Shown one piece after another: positions 34,114 through 46,431 of a stretch of DNA of 64,000 bases. Under the pieces are notes generated by a model. The model saw only the letters and a list, made by a program, of their open reading frames with translations, was not told the origin of the DNA and did not search any database. The position numbers were made by a program, and so were the translations under genes. Source of the stretch: Sweltsa coloradensis (lineage: Eukaryota; Arthropoda; Insecta; Plecoptera; Chloroperlidae). Position 1 is the first letter of the stretch. Every line of letters starts with the position of its first letter. Where the stretch lies: the NCBI GenBank assembly GCA_024449915.1, contig JAMZAV010000068.1, positions 62,001-126,000 of the forward strand, given 5' to 3'.

Positions 34114-35018
34114 CTGATACGCAGGGGCGGCTCATGAGTTATTGTTGTGGGGGTGCACATAATTTCGAAGTCATTCTGCGGGAAACAAAGGGGTCTGGGG
34201 CGCAGCCCCAGCCGCCGGAGGCGAAAATTTTTTCAGACATTAATGGTCTGAAGTACCCGGAAAACGACTTTAGAGTATATTTTTCGAATTTATTGGTCGG
34301 GAAAAAACTCCCCTATATGTAATTGTTAATTATAGAAAACCATCTAAAAAAATTATTATTATATGCTAGATTAAAATATTACATACCCAAATAATGTCTC
34401 TCCATCTCCTCCGACACGCGCCTCAAACATCACATCGTATCGTTTTAAAAAACTGTTTATTTTTAGATCGCTAATTAACGAAGTCATAATATAGTAATTT
34501 TCACTTCACGGCACAATAATAATATAATTTTAACACTTTTCGCTCACTTGAAAACTGCTGTTGATCTCACTTCACCAACCCTGTCGCGAACAACTTTCAC
34601 TGGCTACTGACAATGACCGGAGTGTGAGGGTGAATGAATGGCGCGAGCACAATACCACTAGGCGTTTGAATGGAAGTAACGGTTTTGACCCTTGTGCACG
34701 TGCACAAAACCCAGCTATACCAGGCGTTGTATAACAAAAGACAACCTGAGGCTTGTTCTGCCGGCCTTTCCGTGTTAAAACCACGTAAAAATGTGTGCAC
34801 ACTCAGAGTGTCATCCCCCAGCGGCAGCACTTACTGCAGAATGACTTGCCGAATATGCCTTGCTCTGGGCCAGCCAAATATCCATACAAACAATCCAACG
34901 ATTTATTAGGAATATTACGAGATTGGCTTCGAACCTTAAATTTGGAATTTAGTTAGCGCAAATATTTGGGGTGCACGTGCACCTGTGCACCTATACACGA
35001 GCCGCCCCTGCTGATACG
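34114..35018. mobile_element. hAT-type non-autonomous DNA transposon with exact 8-bp target-site duplication
   Basis: CTGATACG at 34114-34121 is repeated exactly at 35011-35018. Between them the element (34122-35010, 889 bp) has terminal inverted repeats CAGGGGCGGCTC / GAGCCGCCCCTG. The 8-bp duplication and the CAGGGGCGG-type ends are the known signature of hAT transposons. GGTGCAC words are repeated near both ends. Frames inside it (34134-34322, 34572-34830 minus) encode no transposase, so it would need an enzyme supplied elsewhere. A CTGGGGCGCAGCCCCAG hairpin lies near 34196-34212. Confidence 0.92.
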
Positions 35019-35710
35019 TCAAAGTCAAAGAGTATGTTTTGTATCTTTATATAATGTAAAACTTTTTTAGTTATTTACGGTTCTGTAAACGAGGTCAATT
35101 AATACAACTACAAAGCTCCCAAGTAAATTACAAAATAATATGAATGATAGTTATAAAAGCCATGTTAATACAGAAATAAACATGGTGTATATAGCGACAA
35201 ATATAACGCAACACAAAAACTAATGAATTACTGTTTAAAAATTAGATGTGATAAAATTGAAATTGAGAAAATTGAGTAGAATATGGTAGAAAGAAAAACT
35301 AAATCATCAAGCAACAACTGGTTATACGAGTTATATGGAAATCATTTGGAAATCAATCCAGAAATTTAAAATTATATCTCAGCGAACCCCGGTCTCCCGA
35401 TTGGTCGGGTGGTAGCCTGCTCGCTGGATATAGATATATTCTTATTACAAATCATTGGCTTCACTTGACTTTCAAATTAACGAACTCTTCAAAAATTCTT
35501 CCCTAGGTACCGATTTCTGTGAGCCTTCATTCTACATTGTATTTTCAACGATGATAACGGCTGATTGCAAGATAACGCCAAAACTTTCAAAGATGTTATT
35601 ATAAGAGAAGGGGATAAGCTTACCCTTGTGCAAATTTATAATGGACAATGTATTCTATCACATTGAAAATAAATATTAATAAATACTCGCTTCTTCAAAC
35701 GTTGAACTGT
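35019..35710. other. Non-coding stretch
   Basis: AT-rich; a tRNA-like minus-strand patch (GGGAGACCGGGGTTCGC, about 35390) is the only hint of a SINE head. Confidence 0.4.
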
Positions 35711-35840
35711 TTTGGTGGAGGTGCCGGGTTCATTGTAATCTTCCCTTCGGGTGGCTCTGGCCCCGCCCCCTTGCCACTAGGGTCACCAAAAACATTTTGT
35801 ATCATCCTCGTTTAAGCACAATGTCAACAAATAAACTCAA
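35711..35840. repeat. Retroposon-like block with tRNA-Ala 3'-end complement, copy 2
   Basis: TTTGGTGGAGGTGCCGGGTTC followed by a GC-rich GGTGGCTCTGGCCCCGCC / GCCACTAGGGTCACC hairpin region and an A-rich end (GTCAACAAATAAAC). It aligns loosely with 32729-32872. It directly abuts the LINE fragment that follows. Confidence 0.55.
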
Positions 35841-35841
35841 G

Positions 35842-36460
35842 TCAATCGGAAGTTATGTTCGGTACTTGTAATCGTGAGAAGGGAACCTGGGAAGTCCTTA
35901 AAGAAATCCCGTGCATGTCTTCTGATAGCTCTACTCGGAGAGTAGATATAATCTTAATACGCAAAGACAGACAAAAGGTATTAGTTTTCGATCCGAACAT
36001 CCGCTTTGAACTGGGATACAACCAGGCAGAAGATGTTAACGAATAAAAGATACGCATTACCAACCTTGTATATAACCGATCTCGCAAGAAGATACAAAAT
36101 CCCGACCGAGCAATGGCACATCGTTGGTCTTCTAATCGGCGCACGTGAAGCCGTTCCTACGTGGCTAACCTTGGTTTTAAAGCGTTATTCCACCCCCTCT
36201 CTTAAATTGACAACATTGTTCCTACTACTCTGAAGCATTTCATTATCATTTTGCACCATCATATTTACAACAATTTTGATATCCATTAATTTTATACTCT
36301 TGTTATCATAACTTATATTTAAATGTATTATATAATCACTTTCTGTAAACATGTAGGCCTACTTTTGTATTGATATGTACGCTAGAACCCCGTGGCCATC
36401 CATGTTAATGGGCCAACTGTCAAATAAACATTGAATTTACTACAAAGCAAAGACGGCCGG
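35842..36460 (+). pseudogene. LINE C-terminal fragment (restriction-like endonuclease region) with frameshift
   Basis: The frame from 35855 gives SSDSSTRRVDIILI, VLVFDPNIRFELGYNQAEDVNE and a stop; a second frame (36006-36233) continues as KRYALPTLYITDLARRYKI, WHIVGLLIGAREAVPTW. Joined in sense only, this matches the pattern R-DI...DP.IRFE...Q...VN.EK..Y......V.GL.vGAR known from the C-terminus of R2/NeSL-type LINEs that use a restriction-like endonuclease; the family call is from memory. One frameshift near 36040 and 5' truncation mark it as dead. The 3' part to about 36460 holds a likely 3' UTR with AATAAA-type words (36424). Confidence 0.75.
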
Positions 36461-39400
36461 ACAAAAAATGTGCTGCAACTATGGGAGTTTCTCTTACTAA
36501 TTATTCTTAGCTAGACGGTCGAGTGTTGATAATGTTGTGAATCTTTTCAAATAATAAATTGAAAATAAATCCTTTCTTTGGCCTCCCAACGTGACAGTAT
36601 TGAAATGTTTGCCAGAAAATAACGACTTGTATTACTCATACAATGTTGTGTTAAGGCAGCCCGGCAGCCCGAGGCTGCCCAAAACACTCTCGGTCTGCCT
36701 GTCGTTGGGCTGCCTGAAATTTCCCATACAAATAGCATTAAATATGGTTGATTTCCTAAAATCGAAAATTTTGTTTAGAGGCATTAATGTCACAACTGTT
36801 GACACAATCTAAGTGGGGAAGAGTATTTGAATTAAAAATCGAGTAGGCCTATTAAAAAAATAATGATTTTGGTGGAGGTGCCGGGTAGCCTATAGCAAAT
36901 TCATCCCGATTTGTACAAATGGAGGGACTGCCGGGTCGCGCGCGAGTGTAAAAACGAATGCATTTTTGGCGCTACCTTACCAACCTTGATAATTAAGCCT
37001 AAATAGTACTCCCAGTTCTTTTGATACAAATTGTTATTCTTTGTGGGAGTTTTGAACTTTTTTGGCACAGATAAAATGTCACTAGGACTATAATAATTAT
37101 TATGACATTTTTTAGTAATATCAATTACTGAATTATATTTCATAGCTTAGCCCTTATAACAATTTGTACTTGATCATTAAAATTATATAAAGATAGATTA
37201 CATTTAAAAATCAATTAGATGTTACTCTGTCTTCATTTTTGGAGTCTACATACGGACTAAAATTAATAAATAAAATGAATAATGTATAATTGCAAGTAAA
37301 GTCAAAGAGTAATAGTTTTTTTTTGAAGTACTCGTACTCGAATTGGACTCGATACTCGTGTAACTTTTAGTGCTCGGACTCGGACTTGACTTGAACTCAA
37401 AAATCAAGACTCGCACACCCCATTATTCACAAACATATAAGTTATCTCATCTCACTCGTGAGACTAGCATGTGAGACAATGCGAATTTTTCGAGCGGCCA
37501 GTTGCCTAGTAGGCTATCTCTATGGCATGACAACTTCTTATTGGCCTAAAGCCTCCGTGTCTCGGTCGCGTGGTTAACTTGGTGATGGCATTGGCATGTC
37601 AAGAGGCAAGACTGTGTACGTATTTGATTGTAGGCGTAAGGCATCAATATTTACAGGTACGTAACACACGGTACAAATTTAGAGTTAACAGTCATTATTT
37701 TAAGTTCAAATATTAACTAATAAAACGTAAAATAATAAAAAAAAATCGGGCTACTCAATACTTAACAGGACTGCTAAAAAGTGGTCTGCTGTCTAAAATC
37801 CATAACTTTGAACACAGGTTGTGTTCCGTGAAAACTGTATTTTTTACAGCAGTCTGACTTTTATTTTAACAGCACATGACAATCGGACAGCACATGACAA
37901 TCGGAAGATTTACCAATATAAAAATAAATACGCGTCTCTACCTCATACTCCTTTAACTGTGGACACAAAGTTTTTGGTGTTAATTTCATAATGTTTTGGC
38001 TTTAAACCAGGGATTAAGGCATTGCTTTACCTTTTTTCAGGCTCAGTGATCCGAGTTATTTAGTAGCTAAACGCATAAGGTCAGGTATGGACCTTAAAAC
38101 AATAAAGCCAACATCTTTATGGAATTTTCTGATACATGAATGGACGTAGTTAGGTAGTTAGTTTAGTAATAAGAAAAACTATATACTTATTGTCTCATTC
38201 GTATATCTTTAAAAAAAAACTGGTGGGGTTCGTTTGTAAACCAAAGTGAATTTCATGTGACTCTCTGAGGCAATTAAAATTTGCAAACGATAATACGAAC
38301 ATTTGGTTTACCACAACAATCCGCAAATAGGGCGCATTGAATTTGAAACCACTATTTATACTTGTCCGTGGGCCATGTTAAGGTAAATTAAAAACCTTTT
38401 TAAGTAGTAATTTTCCATTTTCAACAAGCTTTATGATTTTCATACATTTTCCTACAAAAATTAGATTCCCTTGTTTCAACGCTGGCCACAATAATTGCGT
38501 TTCCCACTCTCACATCGCATCTCTGCACAAACTCCTAAATTTTTGTCACCCTAAATTTCACAGTTTCGAATAAATTGAATAATTTGCATACATGATTTAT
38601 ACACAAACCTAAATGTGTTTAGCATGTTTGTGTGTTTTCAACAGAGTTAGTTCTCTAAAGTTGAGGACCCTTAACCCTCCCTGGTCTTTGTGTGGGTGTG
38701 TCTTCAGCCTATATCTATTGTGCAGCGTAGCAAGCAGACCAACAATAGTACCAACATAATCTAATGGCCGAGTACAATGGGTTATTATTTACGACTGTTG
38801 ACACCCCTGCTCGAAAGCAGACGACTTCCTGGGTGGCTAGGGGCCAGGGCAATGCGTAATGCTATGCACGTTTGACAACGCTCTGAAGTCTGTTGGGGCA
38901 AAACCCCAAGGTGGTCAGAACTCCATGTTACATACGAGTATAGATTGCAGTTGTTACGCAGGCTCATTAACGGTTTTTGACAACTGATTCGAAAAATTCA
39001 AACATAAAAAAGCATCAGTTTAAGATTCTGCATATCTTTATCATTACTGCAGCTATTAGTGACAATTTCATCGTCAATCGTGTAAATCTGAGGGTAAACA
39101 CTTCATTTTAAGGTGAAAATTGTCATAATTCATCCGGGACTACCGTCCATCATGACTGCAGACTGTCAAAACAGCTGTCCTCCCCCTTGCCATCCCCTGT
39201 GGACGCCCGTGCTAGCCACAGAGGGTGAAACACTCAATTTGTGTTGCAATTCTATCACGTACCGGAAGAAATATCACACACATAATGAATTATTTCGTTC
39301 GTACAATATTCGTATGTTATAGCCTCGAAGAGTTTCACAAGAGTCGACATGTAAAACCTCTTAAATCCATGGAAATTAAGTAAACTTAATTATGTTTTTG

Positions 39401-40288
39401 TTCGGCTTAATTAAACTTTGCTTCAAGTTATATTAAACCTTAAACTGTGTGAAAGTTGTAAACGCCGATCTTATTAGAGGTAAGCCGTGAGCGAGATTGT
39501 AAGTGCAGGCCGCCTAGTCATGTAATATCAAGCTAGAACGAGGTATGTAATTGCTCGAAGTTTAGACAATTCCTCCAAAATCTACTTCGTTGTGGAATCG
39601 AGTATACTTGCGATTTGACAAAAACAATGGTTGATAAGGCGTGGCAGAATAATCAGTGGTCATCGTGCTTGCCGTGTGTACTGTGCTTGTTATTTACCGG
39701 CAACCCCTCCCACCCTGTGATGTCTGACCTCGCTACAACAGACTTAATTATTACCCCAACTCAACCCCCGCTAGGTAATTGGGCGCTAACAATGCATGTA
39801 CTTCACTGTACAGAGTGCGCCAGGGTAATTAGACTCAATTGACAATTAGAGTGGTTGCATAATGCGAGGTAAGCTCACCAAGTACAGACTCAATCAGACA
39901 CCCGCATTCAAGCTGGCCCGAACACTGGCGCGCCTGGTGGGAGATTTATACGTCTGTCCTCGGCAAGCTTTGATTTTAAACAGATTTTCATTAACTCAGA
40001 ACCGCCGTTTATTTCGTATAGTGGTCACGTTGGCGCTCTTTCACTGTCCAGTCAACCGTGGAATTAATTGTGTTTTTCAACAATCACAAAACAAAACAAT
40101 CGGCGACACATTACCAGTGGCTTGGGTGTTGCAAATAGCGACGCAATATAGACACGACATGTACTTCGCCTCGGTTGAGGCTGGAATGCGGATTAATTTA
40201 TTTCAGACAACAGTTTTTGTGTATGATCTTCTCAATATCAATGGTTATAAAATACGTTAACGACAAGTTGAGTATTTATTTTGATTTT
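36461..40288. other. Long non-coding stretch
   Basis: No recognised gene. 36656-36715 holds GGCAGCCC/GGGCTGCC inverted words resembling the 41890 element. 36869-36886 has the tRNA-Ala-complement motif. 37878-37912 is an 18-bp tandem pair. A 132-codon frame at 39862-40260 (+) is the longest non-repeat frame in this part; it has no recognisable motif, signal or splice context and stops just before element B4. Confidence 0.4.
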
Positions 40289-40836
40289 TGGATGAGCGAA
40301 GCGAAGACTTCAATTTCTCTGACCCCCCCAAAAATTTAGCTCGTTGTCTGTTTGTTTGCTCTCTACCGGGCAAACGGCATAAGCGATCTTGATGAAAATT
40401 GGAGGGGGCCTTTCAAAACTCTGAACTTAGACCTACATTGTTTTTGGGTACAATCCAAGAAATATTTCTTAGAATATCGTACTTTACGATTTTTTTCCCA
40501 TTTTAGTGCGATAGTTTCGTGCCATTTGGGCCGATTTTGCCAAACGGGGGGGGCTACAACGTTCATATTTTACATGGACATTAAGGTTATGGTGAGTAGT
40601 ACCTTTTGAAAGAAAAGTGGGAAAAGTTTAGCCAGAATCTATAGAAATTAAGGTTTTAATATAATTTTTTACGACATATAATAACAATTAACAAGTAACA
40701 ATAGAAACTTGACAACAAAAACCTACAATGCTTCAAAAAGCACTTGCAAAAGTAAAGATATCCCCCGCAAACTAAATTTTTTTTAAAAAAAGCTCATCCA
40801 TCAACGCGACTAATTAGCGTTTGCGAAGCTTCCTGG
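40289..40836 (+). mobile_element. Family B Helitron-like element, copy B4 (full length, one unit)
   Basis: TGGATGAGCGAAGCG at the 5' edge, subterminal GCTCATCCA, hairpin AACGC/GCGTT and terminus CTGG next to T (40833-40836), which also fits CTRR. Single 176-bp-type unit, shortened variable tract. Confidence 0.82.
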
Positions 40837-41889
40837 TTTATACTAAATATTGTGTCTTAATTTGTAAAAGAATAATAGAACGCATAACGTATGTTAGGGC
40901 TTTGTAGGGGCCCAGCTACGAATGGGCGCCAATGCACGAAGTATACAATACATACATGTCACCTTTCCGAATGGAATTATTGTAAAAACGAATTATCTCT
41001 TGCACATTATTTCTGGTGCATGCGATTGTATCTGACGGTACTAACAAGTGTCTTCACCCTTATACACGAACCCTCACGCACACGCTAACTTGGAATATAG
41101 TTTATATATAGAGAAGTATAGGATCAAAGGAAGACGCAAGTTATTGTCACAGTTTCCTTCGATATTGAAATGCAGGTAATGAAATTCCTGATGTAACTTG
41201 GGTGCTGCTGAGAAGATTGCAAACTGAAGGCTGCAATTTTCCAGGAATGTGATACTGCATGAAACATAAGATCGTTGTAGCAACAAAATCAAATCAAAAA
41301 CACTTTGAAATTATAGTACGTATAAAGGAAAACTTAATCTAAACATGCTCACTATGTATTTTATATTAATATTTTGAAAAGTTTGTCTAAAAAGGCCTAT
41401 TATATCTTTCGTATATTAAATTATTGATTTATCGGGCGTAGAACTAGAGATATAACATTGCTTGTTTATAGAAATCACCTGTGCAATAAATGTTCCCAAA
41501 TCATCTCTGACGTTTGCTTCGCATTATCACACAAACTCGAAACTTAAATATGTGTTCAAGTTTCGGTCGCTAATCTAAGCGAGTACGAACAAAAAGTGTC
41601 TGAAAACCGTCACCGGCTGATTACACACGTATACTTTATAACTCACCATCACTTACGGTCAAATTCTTCTGTGCTCCAGTAAAGTGAGTTCCAGTTCGCC
41701 TCTTTTGCTATAAAAGATATGACTCATACATTACGAGGTAGAAATAACAACGTTTTGAATAAGAATGCTTTACGGACGAGATGTACTTTTCTCATTGAAC
41801 CACAAACCACCTCATTGGATGTTTAAAATGAATGACCTTGGGCAAACCAGGCTTTAATGAGGAACGCAAGGATTTAGCCTGGATCACGT
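40837..41889. other. Non-coding stretch
   Basis: No gene or repeat of the described families recognised. Confidence 0.45.
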
Positions 41890-42234
41890 TCAAGTATAGA
41901 GACGAATTTTTGTAAAAACGGCAGCCTGGCCCGGCCCGGTTAGAAAGTCGGTCAGCCCGAAAGTCAGCCCAGAAGCCTGGTACTTTCGAAGAAAAAAAAT
42001 CATGAGGATGTTTAGACTCGAACGAGGTTCTGCTGGCGTCGTTTTATACAACAGATTGTATATTATGATGGTTATTTCTTAGTTCTACTAGTATACTGTT
42101 GTAACTGTCCCGAAAGCCCGAACTTGCCCGGTTCGAGCTGAAATTTCAATGTTACGGGCCCGAAAATAAATAAGCAAAGCAGCCCGGCCGGGCTTTCGGG
42201 CCGTCCGGGCCAAAATTCCCATCTCTACTTTGAA
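41890..42234. mobile_element. Inverted-repeat element with GC-rich CCCGG core
   Basis: Left edge CAAGTATAGAGACGAATTTT followed by GCCTGGCCCGGCCCGG; right edge is the inverse (CCGGGCCAAAATTCCCATCTC, then TACTTTG). TAGAGATGGGAATTTT-type ends resemble some hAT MITEs, but I could not find a clean 8-bp duplication. AGCCCG/CGGGCT words are scattered throughout. Confidence 0.5.
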
Positions 42235-42681
42235 GCTTTTAGTCTATCGGTATAAGGTTGTGGTTGGAACAAAAATATCATATCATTAGTATTTGTTACT
42301 AACAGTGAATGGCGACAAAAGAGGATTTCTGTATTTATTTACAAAGCTTATGTAGAAGAAAATGATTTGAAATGTTGATGTGTTCTCTGATCGCGCCACG
42401 CGTTCATCATTTTGTTAACAACCTCCCAAAACGATTTTTTGGGGGTGAAAATTGTAAGTCAAAAAGTGGTCCAGAATATCTGTAAAATGTATTGGATTTG
42501 GCGATCGAACGATTTCTATACGAATCATTTAACACTGTAAAAATAGCTGGCCCTAGCTCATCTAAGAATCCATTGCCGTTGAGTGCTGGTTACGTTGAAA
42601 CGTTGGTATAGGAACATACGTTGTGGTATTCTAGTATTTAATGATGATTCTGGTGTTGATCCGCGGGTGTTCGCCCTCTGT
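42235..42681. other. Non-coding stretch
   Basis: No recognised feature. Confidence 0.4.
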
Positions 42682-42865
42682 CCATACCACAGATTGCTAA
42701 TTTCCTATTAAAAATCGATCGATCTTTGGTTGGTTATCGCTCACTCGTCTATAGCGTCGGGGCCTGCATGGTTGGCTTGGTCGCTTTGGTTTACTGTCCC
42801 CCACTGTGAATCAGTTATCTAACTGAGTGGGTAGACTCTAAATACGGATTTATTTATTTATTTAC
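42682..42865 (+). repeat. SINE-like repeat, copy 2
   Basis: Plus-strand partner of 24908-25096, ending in an ATTT tandem (42849-42864). Confidence 0.75.
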
Positions 42866-45800
42866 ACTATCACTATCCTCACACTTATTGGTGCAGTTGA
42901 TTTATTGGGACTTAATTTATAACATACATTGAGCAAGGTCATCCCGCACAACAAATTATACAATAATATATCGCAGTGTTAGTATCGCAATGATAATTGA
43001 TATAATTGAATTCTAAATCAAGCAAAGTATATACACTTAAAACTTGTTAAATGATAAGCGCTGTTTGCGTACAATGTTAGTAGGTTTTTAAGAGTTGTAT
43101 TTTTGTAAATTATTAATTATATTATGATGAACCTTGCTTTGAATTTTAGTAACACAAGTGTTTGCAACTACTTGCGATTTTGTTCATTTGATTATTTGAT
43201 ACAAGGTAAGTTATTCACACATTATAGCTATCATTGAAGAAGTAGATAGTAACTGTAAATTAGTAGAGTAAAACTAACTAACTAAAACAAACTTCAACTG
43301 ACCAACTAACTAACAACTTACTACTGTAACTTTTCTTCATATAAGAACATTCGCTTTAATTCTATTAAACTTTATGTACATTCTCCTATTGGGGCAAATA
43401 TTTATGTTTACCAAAATCAAGAATTAAAATGTCCTGAACCCTCGGCGTTTAAAAACTGTTATATTATTGTTCTATTAAAATAGCTTAATGGTCAAGAACA
43501 ATATTAAAACGTAAGCTACAAACTTTTAACCAAGAACATGATGATGGGTGACGAAGTTTCAACCGAAAATACGTTTATAAGGTATTAGTCTTGTTTAAAT
43601 CTTTTTAATTTACGTTTTAATAATAATATATTTATGAGATAATTATGAAATAATAATGTTTCTCGGTTACACGGGTGACTAGTTTAGCGAACTTATTCCA
43701 CAGCATAAGCAACGCAGCGAGGACCGCGGTGCGTTCTGTGGACGACCAACATAATTAAAAACACATTCAGAGTCCCTGTTGACTGGCGCAACAACTATAA
43801 CCGTGCGATGTACATAGGCGGCCATATTTCCGTGAGAAACATACTTCTCCGTCTAGAAGCCAATCAGTTCTAAATCTTCAATTAGCATCCATATTCTACA
43901 GTTCGAATTCATTTCATTTATATAACATTATTATTAACTGATATACTTTTAATCAAATTTAACTATCACGTTCGATTCATTATATAATAACTGAATATAA
44001 GAAATGTGCGAAAGTTCTGAATTCAATCTTGAACTCAAAACTTTAAAAAAGTAAAACCAGCTTTAAGTAAAAAAAAGTTATACTTCGAATAAAATGTTTG
44101 TTTATAGTTTTTAGTGGTGTGCGGGTACTCAGAATTTCACGTTGGGTTGATTATTTGGGGGCCGACCAGACGGTAAAATAAAAATTCTCGTTTTTCAGGT
44201 GGAAAATAATATATTTGGATGAAGGTGGGGTTGGTCCAGAATGTACATACTATTTTGGTGGAGGTGCCGGTCCGGACTGATCACTCATTTGCCACTTTTT
44301 ATATTAACAGTAAGTTCGGTTAGAGTTCGTTTCAAGTTTGGTTTGAAATGTTTATATAAGTTCAAAGTGCGAAGAACAACCCCTCTGAAAGTTCGAACTC
44401 GTTTCGAAAGTAAAATTCTAGGTTCGCTCATCCTGTCATCCCGACTAAATATTGATAATCTTAAGCTCATTTTCAATGATGTCGGATTTAGCGGTGCTCT
44501 TTACATCGATATCTATCTGTGATAAAATTGTTGTTTGTCAACTGTTTTGTACCGAGGTAAGATACGACCTCCTCAGTAATACGAGGTTCTGTGAAAGCGC
44601 CGATTTGCGTTTCTAGTTTGGGATATTAAACCGATTAAACTATTAATCTGATGTAAAATAAGTCATATCGGAACTGCAGTGAAACTTTGTGTACTTTGAG
44701 GTGTTATGTGCTACGAGTCGTAGGACGTTAACTCACACACGCATTTTACTTTTACTTACTTTTATCTTAATATTTTTTCAGAGGTAATTACAATATAGAC
44801 GCAATTAACCGCTACATATAAGTTAATATCACAACTCGAAGGACTGTTATAGGTTGAACGTATGAACTTATTATCTCGAGTAATTACCACAACAAACTTA
44901 AAAAATTGATTAACTTAAAGATTGGTAGTGGTATGGTTGACAAACCCCCTCAGTAAGGATGCTCTATAAAACCGAACCCATACCAATATGGTAGCCTTCA
45001 TGTTGAATAACTATGTTTGCGGACATTATTGATAGGGGTTTGAGCTTTGCCTGGAACTATATTCATTGTCCTGGCATTACCGCATAACATGCGTTGTTTC
45101 TCTTCTTAACACCCTTATACATTTTTTATTTTGACATATAATAACTAAGAAATTAAACAATACTCTAAGCTTGAACTATCTTTTCTGACTCGTTAACTGT
45201 TTATAATTTAGAACAATATATCAATCTTAGGTCACGGGTAGGTCTAGGACGAGGCTCCGGCTATTTGGGACTACCCCCCCCCCCAACTGGGCATATTTTC
45301 AAAAAGATGTCTCTCAATTTTAAATTTGGACACTATACGAGTAGTTTACAAAATCTAATTCAATCCCCCCTGATCTGCCAATAACACTTCGACTCAGTGC
45401 ACTTGTAGTCACTCGCTCTAGTCCTTTGCCCGGATGTTTACTATCGCCATTAACTTTTCAGAATAAATACTTTCCAAACCTCTTACTCTACACCAAGGGG
45501 AAGTGGAACAATAAACATTCGACTCGACTATAAAACAGTAACTTAATTGGATGTGGCTATAATAAGGACTTCTACAGTCGAATGCAAAATAAAAACAAAG
45601 CACAGTTTGATCTTAAAGTTTAAGTGGATTTTTTTAAAGAAAGTATCAAGGACAATACTCTAATAAACTTGGTTATAAAAACATTCTGCATGTAAAACTC
45701 ACGCGTCAAGTAGGATTTGGTTTGTGTTTATTGGAGCTTGGCTATTCGACTTTGGTATTGTTTCGTATTGAGACATCGTTAGTGAAAACAGACTGATGCG

Positions 45801-45994
45801 CAGAGAGCTCTGCGACGCTTTTGATTGTGTACAAGGTCACATTTCTTCGAAATGATACCTGCTGCAGGATACAGATCACATCCTTTCGGTGTGACCTTTA
45901 GGATTTAGTGTACGGTAATTGTGAAGGAAATGTTTAAAGGTTGTCTGTGAGGACAATCCATATAAAGCATTCATCGTAACGACCGAATAAAACT
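42866..45994. other. Long non-coding stretch
   Basis: AT-rich with no recognised gene. 44253-44271 has the tRNA-Ala-complement motif. 45274-45284 is a run of 11 C. A 93-codon frame (44241-44522) has no features. Confidence 0.4.
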
Positions 45995-46080
45995 TTAAGA
46001 GACAAATTTCAAGTATATTTGCTAGTGACGGGATTCAATCCTATGACCTCCCGAACAGAGTAGCTCGATACGCATGAGCA
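45995..46080 (-). repeat. Possible tRNA-derived SINE head
   Basis: On the minus strand GGATTGAATCCCG (about 46030) is close to a B box, preceded by a tRNA-like ATCGAGCTACTCTGTTCGGGAGGTC arm. No A box or defined tail. Confidence 0.35.
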
Positions 46081-46194
46081 GAGTCTGAGTGAGATCATGT
46101 TTTGGAATGTCGTTTCGTCTCGTAACCAATGTGTCTCATGGTCTTCACGGTTAAGTACTACTTGTTCATGTATTTAATTATTTGTTGTATTATT

Positions 46195-46243
46195 AATTGT
46201 TTAGTTTTAGTTGTATTATTAATTGTTTAGTTTTAGTTACCCA
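46195..46243. repeat. 26-bp tandem pair
   Basis: TTGTATTATTAATTGTTTAG plus TTTTAG occurs twice in a row. Confidence 0.85.
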
Positions 46244-46431
46244 ACACTTGTGGAGTAATACATGTTGTTGGAGATTAATAAATAAAAATAGACTTCGGGC
46301 GTGGTGTACCATAAATAGGGAATAAACCTTACCGTTATTATATAATCTTAATTTGAACGTTCATTTCTTTGGTGAGGGTGCCGGTTTTATCAAATTATTC
46401 TTTTTGGTAGGGATAGACTCGCTCCCTGACT

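Noticed and set aside
39862..40260. 132-codon frame as a gene
   Set aside because: No recognisable motif, signal peptide, splice context or codon pattern supports it, and it ends at the border of a transposable element.
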